6,666 bases of DNA from Verrucomicrobia bacterium UBA1263 (GCA_002308515.1 DBVN01000058.1:1-6666); one strand, 5' to 3'. Positions 1-5,528 are shown, numbered from the stretch's first letter. Numbers and translations: made by a program. The notes: generated by a model not told the origin, from the letters alone.

Positions 1-69
1 GAGTTCGTCCATGCTCCTGAGGGGGGACTCTGTGATAAAGTAAAGTATTACAGGGTCCCTTTTTATTTT
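1..69 (+). repeat. Direct repeat, copy 1 of about 69 bp
   Basis: Positions 1-69 match 1105-1173 with a one-base difference in the G tract (6 versus 7 G), two changes in the left stem arm (ACTCT versus ATCCT) and one in the loop. Similarity ends at the U-tract. The left boundary may lie outside the window. Confidence 0.9.
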
Positions 70-70
70 T
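1..70 (+). terminator. Rho-independent terminator, repeat copy 1
   Basis: Left arm GGGACTCTGTGATA (24-37), loop AAGTAAAG (38-45) and right arm TATTACAGGGTCCC (46-59) form a 14-bp stem with only G-U wobbles as irregularities, followed by TTTTTATTTTT (60-70). This is a classical intrinsic terminator read on the plus strand; the minus strand has no U-tract after the hairpin. It presumably ends a gene lying left of the window. The whole of 1-69 is repeated at 1105-1173. Confidence 0.8.
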
Positions 71-150
71 ACCTTGTGTGGTTTGGAAATATTTGTTCTA
101 CTGCATGGACGAGCTGCCATGATTGGTGGCTGAAAGTAAAAGAATAGTTA

Positions 151-185
151 TAAAACATAATATAGTTTTACCTATAGCGTAAAAC
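151..185 (+). other. Two mutually exclusive hairpins
   Basis: TAAAAC (151-156) can pair with GTTTTA (165-170). The same GTTTTAC (165-171) can instead pair with GTAAAAC (179-185) around the 7-nt loop CTATAGC. The two hairpins share the middle arm and cannot form together. Both are A+T-rich and weak, so the arrangement may be accidental, but it lies directly before the larger inverted-repeat structure. Confidence 0.35.
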
Positions 186-194
186 AGTTGAGGT

Positions 195-354
195 CCAATT
201 CGAAACCTGAGAAATTTCATAAGCAGAGACCGAAGCTAATGCACACTTTATTTTAGTGTATTGTATGTACAATATGTAATGTGTGCAAATCCTCCCCCTA
301 CAGGGGGTGCGATCCTGTTTCCTCTGCACGGTCATTCTCAGGACCTCGAATTGG
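195..354 (+). ncRNA. Candidate structured RNA or small palindromic element
   Basis: No convincing gene occupies this stretch, but nested complementary arms do. CCAATTCGA (195-203) pairs with 346-354, CCTGAGAA (206-213) with 335-342, and GCAGAG (223-228) with 322-327. Inside are two side stems: TGCACAC (240-246) with 281-287, capped by a hairpin 256-264/269-277, and CCCCC (294-298) with GGGGG (303-307). The result is a closed multibranch fold of about 160 nt. Three G-U pairs in the 256-277 hairpin would become A-C mismatches on the other strand, which favours a plus-strand transcript. It could equally be a MITE-like element or a long leader for the gene at 435. I recognise no known RNA family. 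Confidence 0.4.
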
Positions 355-372
355 GAAAAAGTAAAGGTATAA

Positions 373-388
373 CCTATGCTTTCATAGG
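373..388 (+). other. Perfect 6-bp hairpin upstream of the gene at 435
   Basis: CCTATG (373-378), loop CTTT, CATAGG (383-388). A run of five T follows only after ten further bases (399-403), so it is not a canonical terminator. It may close off the structured element at 195-354 or lie in the leader of the following gene. The remainder of 355-434 holds no gene and no clear promoter. Confidence 0.4.
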
Positions 389-434
389 AGATCACCCCTT
401 TTTCATCACTTCATTATTTTCGTCTTAAAATTTT

Positions 435-659
435 ATGAATAGCATTAAAGAGATATATGCGCCGAATGGGAAACATGCAGGGCATTTGCTTGTCAGTGAT
501 TACAGAATAGAGGCATATACTTATGATGGTGTGTATCTTGCAAAATTTGATTTCATTCGTGGTATAACTGACAGGAATGGACATCACACCAATGGAGTCC
601 CAACAGATTTGGAAAAAATGGTCATTGATTATTACATACTTATGCATCCTGAAAAATAA
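435..659 (+). CDS. Small hypothetical protein, 74 aa
   Basis: I do not recognise this family with confidence. The product is small, probably cytosolic, with no signal peptide or membrane segment. Its N-terminal half alternates aromatic and hydrophobic residues with short turns (around I7-Y8-A9 with N-G-K, then Y-T-Y-D-G-V-Y-L), which suggests short beta-hairpins. The second half carries D-R-N-G-H-H-T-N-G and ends in a probable helix (about 57-74). The reading frame ends cleanly in TAA and has normal amino-acid make-up for an A+T-rich gene. No Shine-Dalgarno site is visible before ATG 435, which is preceded by an A+T-rich stretch. It is followed 39 nt later by the zinc-ribbon gene, probably in the same transcript. 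An immunity or accessory role is possible given the island-like setting, but nothing in the sequence proves it. Confidence 0.6.
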   Translation: MNSIKEIYAPNGKHAGHLLVSDYRIEAYTYDGVYLAKFDFIRGITDRNGHHTNGVPTDLEKMVIDYYILMHPEK

Positions 660-698
660 ATGGAATAAAACAGATCTGGTGCTTTCATATTACTAAAA

Positions 699-1043
699 AT
701 GAAAAATGGAGCCTGTACACATTGTGGAGCAAATATAGAGTTTTCTGCTGGCAAATCGGAAATGGTATGCCCCTATTGCAGAGAACCGATAAAGACGAAG
801 GAAGCGGAAGAACGTTTGCTGGAGCTCCAAAAAGGAGGTGGATGCGCTCCAGCTTTTTTAGTAAGTTTTGTTGTTTTCGGAATGGGTGCGATTCTTATTG
901 GTGGCTGTTTTAATGAAAAAGAAATCAGCGTTATCCACTATGTGATTTGTCTTATCTTGTCATTCGCAGCAGGTGTTCTTTTTTATCAAATATCTAATAA
1001 TAAATATGTTATAGAAATAATTGAGAAAATCAGGAAGAAGTGA
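699..1043 (+). CDS. Zinc-ribbon protein with two membrane helices, 114 aa
   Basis: The N-terminus holds a four-cysteine zinc ribbon, C6-x2-C9 and C24-P-Y-C27, of the kind that binds one structural zinc. A charged, probably helical linker follows (about 32-45), then two hydrophobic segments (about 52-70 and 78-96) separated by a short polar loop N-E-K-E, and a basic C-terminal tail (K-I-R-K-K). The expected topology is an inner-membrane hairpin with both ends, including the ribbon, in the cytoplasm. Short zinc-ribbon/two-helix proteins are common and their functions are mostly unknown; I assign none. ATG 699 is the only reasonable start, but no Shine-Dalgarno site precedes it. It lies 39 nt after the gene at 435 and ends about 60 nt before a strong terminator (1129-1173), so the two genes are likely co-transcribed. 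An SD-like GGAGG occurs inside the gene near 834-838. Confidence 0.75.
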   Translation: MKNGACTHCGANIEFSAGKSEMVCPYCREPIKTKEAEERLLELQKGGGCAPAFLVSFVVFGMGAILIGGCFNEKEISVIHYVICLILSFAAGVLFYQISNNKYVIEIIEKIRKK

Positions 1044-1100
1044 TTTTTCAGCTGGTGCTGTAAACAAAGATTGTTCATTCTAACTCATGTCAACCAATCA

Positions 1101-1124
1101 TCAGGAGTTCGTCCATGCTCCTGA
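1101..1124 (+). other. Hairpin preceding terminator copy 2
   Basis: TCAGGAG (1101-1107) and CTCCTGA (1118-1124) form a perfect 7-bp stem with a 10-nt loop (TTCGTCCATG). It lies just before the terminator stem, giving two hairpins in tandem. The right arm and loop are present in copy 1 (1-20), but its left arm would fall before the window, so whether the hairpin is part of the repeat cannot be told. Confidence 0.55.
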
Positions 1125-1173
1125 GGGGGGGATCCTGTGATAAAATAAAGTATTACAGGGTCCCTTTTTATTT
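1105..1173 (+). repeat. Direct repeat, copy 2 of about 69 bp
   Basis: This is the second copy of the repeat at 1-69, lying 1104 bp downstream in the same orientation. The first 26 bases are identical. It has one extra G in the G tract, and differences in the left stem arm keep pairing. It ends in the U-tract, which overlaps the stop codon of the convergent lipoprotein gene. Confidence 0.9.
1129..1173 (+). terminator. Rho-independent terminator, repeat copy 2
   Basis: Left arm GGGATCCTGTGATA (1129-1142), loop AAATAAAG (1143-1150), right arm TATTACAGGGTCCC (1151-1164) and U-tract TTTTTATTT (1165-1173). All 14 positions pair, two of them as G-U. It terminates the plus-strand small genes at 435 and 699. 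Its U-tract overlaps the last codons and stop of the convergent lipoprotein gene. On the minus strand the hairpin is followed by C-rich sequence, so it is a poor terminator for the operon arriving from the right. Confidence 0.85.
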
Positions 1174-1701
1174 CAGAATGGTGAGTGGTGTTCCCTTAAA
1201 GTTTTTATCTCCCGGACGGATGATACGGTCGGGATAAAAGCGGATGTACTGTTTTTTCAGTTTGATCCAGGCGATGTTTTCATCGTAGGGGACAATGACT
1301 TTGTCTTCTGTCAGATATTTGAACTTGGCTCCGCGGCGGATCAGTACTTCCAGCATCGGGTCGTCATCATCCGGGTGTTCCCAGAAATGGACTTCATGTT
1401 CGTGGATGAGTTTTTTATCTTCATCCAGCAGTTCCAGCAGAACATCTTCCGAGAAAGTCGGGTTATCGATTTTCAGCATCCCGCGGTAATCTCCCTTGAG
1501 TAAACGGATGTCGCCTATATAGAAAACAGGGGAGACATTGCCGTATTTATAGACTGTGATCTCCAGGAAAGTAGTGGTTTTCAAATTCTCTGCCTGATAG
1601 GAGCCTGTCCGCATGGAGTAGTCCTTATCCATCCTGCAGGCTGTGAACAGCAAGCAGGAAGTGAGCAGGAGAACCAGAGCGATTGAGTGTGCGCGTTTCA
1701 T
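1168..1701 (-). CDS. Hypothetical lipoprotein, 177 aa, last gene of the namZ operon
   Basis: The N-terminus is a lipoprotein signal: M-K-R, a hydrophobic stretch, then two candidate lipidated cysteines. C16 in L-T-S-C fits the lipobox consensus better by sequence, but C22 in F-T-A-C gives a more usual signal length. The mature part is soluble, rich in beta-type alternation, with an acidic patch H-P-D-D-D-D-P near residues 108-114 and a basic C-terminus (K-K-Q-Y-I-R-F-Y-P-D-R). I do not recognise the family. ATG 1701 lies only 5 nt after the stop of the LVIVD gene, so the two are very probably co-transcribed and translation may be coupled; no Shine-Dalgarno site is evident. Its stop codon lies in the U-tract of the convergent terminator. 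The product is expected to be membrane-anchored in the periplasm or at the outer membrane, alongside the two other exported products of this operon. Confidence 0.85.
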   Translation of the reverse strand: MKRAHSIALVLLLTSCLLFTACRMDKDYSMRTGSYQAENLKTTTFLEITVYKYGNVSPVFYIGDIRLLKGDYRGMLKIDNPTFSEDVLLELLDEDKKLIHEHEVHFWEHPDDDDPMLEVLIRRGAKFKYLTEDKVIVPYDENIAWIKLKKQYIRFYPDRIIRPGDKNFKGTPLTILK

Positions 1702-1706
1702 CTTTG

Positions 1707-3665
1707 TTAGAATATGATACCGATATCGTCTTTGCCGACTTTACCCTCACGCTGGAGTGTTCGGATGATGCCGTTTTCATCCACATCCTTGATATCCGAA
1801 GAATAGATGCGCATCCCGGCGCGGCCATCACCGATGAACGCGAATTTGCCCAGAAAGTACACGGCATGGGCATCGCCTGTGGTTTCATAAGTACCTGCCA
1901 GGAATGGTTCAGCAGAGTTCTTTATATTGACCAGCTGCAGGCCGTTTTCAAAATCGGCTATGTACGCGTAGTTGCCGGAGACCCAGACTCCGCGGGGATT
2001 GCCGGGAGTTTTGCAGACGGAAACGACTGTGGGCTTTTTCAAGTTGTGGATATCCACAATGGTCAGTCCTTTGTCATAATCCGCCAGATAGGCATGATCC
2101 CCCAGTGTGAACACATCCATGAAATTGCCGGTGATCTCGGTCTTATTGATCCGCTTCAGGGCGCGGGGATTGCTGATGCTGTAGATCTGCATATCTTTTT
2201 CAGTGATGACGAAAAGATCCTTCTTGTTCAGATAGAGTTTTCGGACTTCACAGCCCAGATCCAGCCGGGTCGAGAGGATGGGCACATCCAGATCTTTGAC
2301 ATTCACGGACTGGATAGCGTTTCCGTCCGCCAGAAAGATGAATTTCTTGTAGCGGCAAACACTGCGCGCGGGACCTTCCGTCTCCAGTTTACAGTAGATT
2401 TCCGGGCGTTTCGGGTCCGAGATATCCAGAATGACCAGCCCCTGATAGTCGGCCACATAAACAAAGCGTCCGTCCGGAACGACCTGCATGGCCATGCCGG
2501 GAGTCTTGATCTCGGAGATGAGTCTGGGCCGATAGGTGTCGCTGGCGTTGATGATCTTGACACCGCCCAGACCGTCCGCGAGGAAAAGTTTTTCGGACTG
2601 CATGACGAGTGATTCGACCGAGCCTTCGATCCCCAGTTCGGCAATGACTTCCACAGGGCTGTCTTCGGAGAGACTTACGATCTTGAGACCATCATCATAA
2701 CAGGCCACAAAGAGATATTCTTCCGTTTCGGTAATCGCCAGATCCCAGCAAGTTCCGGTGATATCGACCGAATGCGTTTCCTTCGGTTCCAGAGGATTGC
2801 TGATATCCAGAAAGTGCAGACCCTCTGGTCCTGCGGCCACATAGAGCTTGTTGCCATCCAGACTCGGGAGAATAGCGTAAATGTTTTTAAATTTGTCATA
2901 ATGACTGACGATCTGAGGAGCTTTCCGGTCATAAATATTAACGATGTAGATGCCGTCCGTGTAATCAGAGATGCACATCTTATTATTGTTGACCTGGATT
3001 CCGTTCACAAAGCCCGGAGTATCCACTGTGGAAAGAAGTTCCGGTTTCTCCGGGTTGGAGATATCTACAAGATGCGCGCCAGCATCACCGGCGGCAATGT
3101 AAGCGGTATTGCTGACGACCGTCAGCGTGGTGATTTGTCCCGGCAGGGACAGTTCTGCCACTTTGATGAGCGACTTGGGATCCTTCATATCCAAGACGAT
3201 CAGCCCAAAGGAGACATCCGTGACAAAAGCATAGCCGTTTTTGGAATAAACATCCATGATGGCAACTTTTGCCGGATAGTTTCCCAGTTCGGCCGGATAG
3301 GCGATGTTCTCGATATTGGCGATGTTCAGTCCTTTTGTGCTGTCCGCGACCAGGAGATAGGGGGCATCTACATAACACGACACGGCAAGACCCTGAGTGT
3401 CAAAAACGGTACACATTTTAGGAGACCAGGGATCGCTGACATCAGCCACCAGTACGCCGGAGCGTTCTGAGGACATGAAAGCGTAAGAACCGGCCAGCGT
3501 TTGGGCGATATGGACAGAACAGATATCGCCGCGGTTCCAGAACGGATATTTGCCGCGCAGAGTCACCTCGTTGGTTTCCTCGGCGGAGACAGTGGTCAGC
3601 GCCAGCAGAAACAGAATACAGGCACCTATCCAGGAAGTATATAAGGCAAAGTGTTTTTTATTCAT
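1707..3665 (-). CDS. Secreted LVIVD-repeat double beta-propeller protein, 652 aa
   Basis: A Sec-type signal peptide (about 1-28, ending V-S-A before E-E) precedes about 14 units of 40-44 residues (about 59-621). Each unit follows the LVIVD pattern: Y-(A/V)-(Y/F)-(V/I)-A-D, then G-L-x-I-x-(D/N)-I-S-(D/N)-P, then a T-P-G-like turn. Such repeats form beta-propeller blades, and 14 units would suit two seven-bladed domains. Residues 38-58 resemble the second half of a unit and could close the ring with the last partial one. The tail (622-652) holds an EF-hand-like D627-V-D-E-N-G. The start at ATG 3665 overlaps the namZ stop by 8 nt. An in-frame ATG at 3707, preceded by a GGAAA-type weak SD, would add 14 residues. 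LVIVD proteins are found on the surface of many environmental bacteria and their ligands are mostly unknown; no catalytic motif is visible. Its place in the operon suggests an exported partner of the NamZ-like enzyme. Confidence 0.9.
   Translation of the reverse strand: MNKKHFALYTSWIGACILFLLALTTVSAEETNEVTLRGKYPFWNRGDICSVHIAQTLAGSYAFMSSERSGVLVADVSDPWSPKMCTVFDTQGLAVSCYVDAPYLLVADSTKGLNIANIENIAYPAELGNYPAKVAIMDVYSKNGYAFVTDVSFGLIVLDMKDPKSLIKVAELSLPGQITTLTVVSNTAYIAAGDAGAHLVDISNPEKPELLSTVDTPGFVNGIQVNNNKMCISDYTDGIYIVNIYDRKAPQIVSHYDKFKNIYAILPSLDGNKLYVAAGPEGLHFLDISNPLEPKETHSVDITGTCWDLAITETEEYLFVACYDDGLKIVSLSEDSPVEVIAELGIEGSVESLVMQSEKLFLADGLGGVKIINASDTYRPRLISEIKTPGMAMQVVPDGRFVYVADYQGLVILDISDPKRPEIYCKLETEGPARSVCRYKKFIFLADGNAIQSVNVKDLDVPILSTRLDLGCEVRKLYLNKKDLFVITEKDMQIYSISNPRALKRINKTEITGNFMDVFTLGDHAYLADYDKGLTIVDIHNLKKPTVVSVCKTPGNPRGVWVSGNYAYIADFENGLQLVNIKNSAEPFLAGTYETTGDAHAVYFLGKFAFIGDGRAGMRIYSSDIKDVDENGIIRTLQREGKVGKDDIGIIF
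1803..3491 (-). repeat. Protein-level tandem repeat array, about 14 LVIVD units
   Basis: The units start approximately at G-S-Y-A-F, P-Y-L-L-V, G-Y-A-F-V, T-A-Y-I-A, K-M-C-I-S, K-L-Y-V-A, Y-L-F-V-A, K-L-F-L-A, F-V-Y-V-A, F-I-F-L-A, D-L-F-V-I, H-A-Y-L-A, Y-A-Y-I-A and F-A-F-I-G. Units are diverged from each other in both protein and DNA, so the array is old rather than a recent expansion. Units 10 and 11 are the most degenerate, lacking the G-L-x-I core. Confidence 0.8.
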
Positions 3666-4935
3666 AAAGCAAATACTTTTCACGATCTTTTTTAAATTGA
3701 GTTTCATCTTTTTTCCAGGCGGCAACGATTTCTTTGGCGGAGACACCTTTGGCCAGACGGCTGCGGATGCCGGTGCCGCCGCAAAGTTTATCGAACAGAT
3801 TCCATGTTTTTCCGCGTTTAACGGATTCCTGATACAAGTCACGCCCGTGGACTTTCTTGATCGCTTCCAAAGCGTAGAAATTGATGGGCATGAGAGGAGC
3901 CGTTGCCGGTTTTGTAAATTGTACGATCACACCATGATAATTGTTTTTTCCGATGGTGTAGTGATAAGGAGCGAACGTAACGCCCGGCAGTTTATAGGCG
4001 TTCATCTGCTTGGCCAGTTTATCCGCATCGATCCAGGCAGCCGCGATAGTTTCAAAGGGGTGATCTGTCCGTATGCCGATATTGACTCCGCTGGCTTCAC
4101 CGGCCAGTCCGGTAGAGACGTAATGCAGAGGAGTCTTGGCCTTGGGGATATTGGGAGAGGTTGGCACCCATGCGCGGTTCAGATCCAGCCAGGTATATTC
4201 CCGCTTCCAGTGACGCATCTTGATAACGGTCAAGCGGCATTTTTTACTTATCCAGTTTTCCCCGTTGATCATGCGCGCCATTTCTCCGCTGGTCATCCCG
4301 TGAACGTAGGGGATATTCCACTGACTGACAAAGGATTTGTATTTGGGATCCAGGCGGTTGCCTTCCACACGCAGACCTCCCAGAGGATTGGGGCGATCCA
4401 GCACCATAAACGACTTGCCGCATTCGGCACAGCCTTCCATAGCCAGTCCCAGCGAGCTGACAAAAGTGTAAGAACGGCAGCCGGTATCTTGGATGTCATA
4501 AATCAGAATATCCAGATTTTTGAGCATGGCGGCGGTAGGTTTACGTGTCGGACCGGGGCCGTAAAGGGAATAGACCGGCAGACCGGTTTCAGGATCTTTT
4601 GAATCCTTTACTTCTTCTCCGGCTTTGGCTTTGCCATAGAGACCATGTTCCGCACCAAACAGCGCGGTCAATTGGACTCCGGGAGCCTTGCGAAGCAGTT
4701 GTATCGTGGAACATTTTTGAGCAGAAGAGGTTTTGCCGGGAATGAGTGCTGCCGGGTGAGTCAGTAAACCGACCCGTTTCCCTTTGATCACAGAAAAATC
4801 AAGAGATTCCAACACCTCCGCGCCTGTCTGGATATCATGCTTTGTCTGAGCGGCATAGCTGTGCAAAGGACAGCCTGCCGTCAGTGAAAGCATCACTCCC
4901 GCACACAGCTTCAGAAAATCTCTGCGCCCAATCAT
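3658..4935 (-). CDS. namZ: NamZ-family (DUF1343) exo-beta-N-acetylmuramidase, Tat lipoprotein, 425 aa
   Basis: Characterised NamZ enzymes (GH171) remove N-acetylmuramic acid from the non-reducing end of peptidoglycan fragments during cell-wall recycling. Family motifs appear in order: G-L-L-T-H-P-A-A (56-63), F-G-A-E-H-G-L-Y-G (93-101) with the conserved Glu96-His97, Y-S-L-Y-G (122-126), D-I-Q-D-T-G-C-R-S-Y-T-F (147-158), D-R-P-N-P-L-G-G (180-187), V-E-G-N, P-Y-V-H-G-M-T-S-G-E-M-A (209-220) and W-V-P-T-S-P-N (256-262). Length fits the family. The N-terminus R4-R5-D-F-L-K plus lipobox L-T-A-G-C22 indicates Tat export and lipid anchoring, which fits ATG 4935. The usual T-N-x-S-x-G-R-G-T segment is replaced by G-E-A-S-G-V-N-I-G-I-R-T (279-290), so substrate preference may differ. 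It is the first gene of the operon and overlaps the LVIVD gene by 8 nt. DUF1343 membership is near certain; the muramidase activity is inferred from family. Confidence 0.9.
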   Translation of the reverse strand: MIGRRDFLKLCAGVMLSLTAGCPLHSYAAQTKHDIQTGAEVLESLDFSVIKGKRVGLLTHPAALIPGKTSSAQKCSTIQLLRKAPGVQLTALFGAEHGLYGKAKAGEEVKDSKDPETGLPVYSLYGPGPTRKPTAAMLKNLDILIYDIQDTGCRSYTFVSSLGLAMEGCAECGKSFMVLDRPNPLGGLRVEGNRLDPKYKSFVSQWNIPYVHGMTSGEMARMINGENWISKKCRLTVIKMRHWKREYTWLDLNRAWVPTSPNIPKAKTPLHYVSTGLAGEASGVNIGIRTDHPFETIAAAWIDADKLAKQMNAYKLPGVTFAPYHYTIGKNNYHGVIVQFTKPATAPLMPINFYALEAIKKVHGRDLYQESVKRGKTWNLFDKLCGGTGIRSRLAKGVSAKEIVAAWKKDETQFKKDREKYLLYE

Positions 4936-5054
4936 CTGCCGCAGTTTATCAAAGAGAAAAATGTTGTACAGTAAATAGTCGTATTAGAGAAAATCAATTT
5001 TAGCGAAAAATCGGCTTTACAATCAGGGGAGAATCGTTTTTGCTAAGAGGCGGT
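4936..5054. promoter_or_regulatory. Divergent intergenic region between namZ and lipoprotein genes
   Basis: This 119-bp A+T-rich spacer must hold the promoters of both divergent transcripts. TACAAT at 5018-5023 resembles a -10 box for the plus-strand lipoprotein, but no good -35 lies 16-18 bp upstream of it. No convincing sigma-70 pair is visible for namZ. No strong operator palindrome was found. Confidence 0.4.
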
Positions 5055-5426
5055 ATGCTGAAGAAGATGCTAATGATCGGAACAGCCGCTTTACTGACCG
5101 CGGGCTGTACCAGTGTGACGAATCTGACTCCGAGCCAAACGCCGAGGACAGAGTCGGGTCTGTATCCTTTTGAGATGATGTTCAATACAAGGGCGACCAG
5201 TGTTGCCCATGACAGCATACAGGCTTATCTGATGCTGGATGGGGATATGATCGAGATGCAGCGCACTCCTCTGTTGACTAACCGCTGGGAAGTGCTGGCT
5301 CCCGTGCCGGCTGGCAAAGATAACATAAACTACCGCTTTAAAGTGAATTACCAATGGAAAGACTTGGGCGGTCGAAAAGAGAACAGCAAGCTCTCGGACG
5401 TGTATAATCTGCAGGTCGGGGAATAG
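5055..5426 (+). CDS. Small conserved-type lipoprotein, 123 aa
   Basis: The N-terminus M-L-K-K, a hydrophobic segment and L-T-A-G-C18 form a textbook lipoprotein signal, so the mature protein is lipid-anchored from Cys18. The mature part begins S-V-T-N-L-T-P-S and contains S-G-L-Y-P-F-E-M, the segment R-T-P-L-L-T-N-R-W-E-V-L-A-P-V-P-A, and Y-R-F-K-V-N-Y-Q-W, ending S-K-L-S-D-V-Y-N-L-Q-V. From memory, similar small lipoproteins occur in Verrucomicrobiota and Lentisphaerota. The strand pattern suggests a single beta-sandwich domain, and no function is known to me. ATG 5055 is preferred over the in-frame TTG at 5040 because AAGAGG ends 5 nt before it and because it gives a normal signal peptide. 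It is transcribed divergently from namZ, with infA 152 nt downstream. Confidence 0.85.
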   Translation: MLKKMLMIGTAALLTAGCTSVTNLTPSQTPRTESGLYPFEMMFNTRATSVAHDSIQAYLMLDGDMIEMQRTPLLTNRWEVLAPVPAGKDNINYRFKVNYQWKDLGGRKENSKLSDVYNLQVGE

Positions 5427-5499
5427 GGACACGCCGAAGCCGGATAATCTGAGTAGAGGTATCCTGTTAAATTTTTCTGTGATATAGTGACGTAAAATC

Positions 5500-5528
5500 T
5501 TGCATCACTGCCGGAACGAAGGTAAAAT
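5500..5528 (+). promoter_or_regulatory. Probable sigma-70 promoter of infA
   Basis: TTGCAT (5500-5505) and TAAAAT (5523-5528) are separated by 17 bp; the -10 box matches 5 of 6 consensus bases and the -35 box 3 of 6. Transcription would begin near 5535, giving a leader of about 43 nt. The octamer GTAAAATC at 5522-5529 is also found 30 bp upstream at 5492-5499. Confidence 0.5.

Noticed and set aside
195..354. tRNA or tmRNA T-arm-like TTCGAA motifs
   Set aside because: No acceptor stem, D-arm or anticodon arm can be arranged around them, and the flanking bases do not form a 5-bp T-stem.
168..395. Minus-strand ORF of 75 aa over the inverted-repeat region
   Set aside because: Its sequence is explained by the nested palindromes; composition is not protein-like and no ribosome site is seen.
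832..913. Strong AAGGAGGT followed by ATG at 842 inside the zinc-ribbon gene, opening a 23-aa frame
   Set aside because: Spacing to ATG is too short, and the bases are explained by the K-G-G-G codons of the main gene; the peptide has no features.
1..1173. Integron cassette with attC sites
   Set aside because: The repeats and the palindrome at 195-354 lack the paired core sites of the GTTRRRY/RYYYAAC type, and the repeats are better explained as terminators.
1683..2612. Long plus-strand ORF (309 aa) antisense to the LVIVD gene
   Set aside because: It mirrors the repeat gene: low-complexity patterns such as repeated D-I-x-D-x-x and H-I-H repeats are complements of the LVIVD units. The sense frame has a signal peptide, clear repeats and operon spacing.
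3666..3842. N-terminal extension of the LVIVD protein to 3842
   Set aside because: The added residues lie inside namZ, are not signal-like and would place the signal peptide internally. Starts at 3665 or 3707 fit export.
3550..4602. Plus-strand ORF (350 aa) antisense to namZ and the LVIVD start
   Set aside because: The opposite frame holds all the DUF1343 motifs. This one crosses two genes and has no recognisable domain.
4977..4986. Minus-strand TAATACGACT, identical to the first ten bases of a T7 promoter
   Set aside because: The remaining T7 consensus does not follow (TATTTACT instead of CACTATAG) and there is no phage context, so it is chance.
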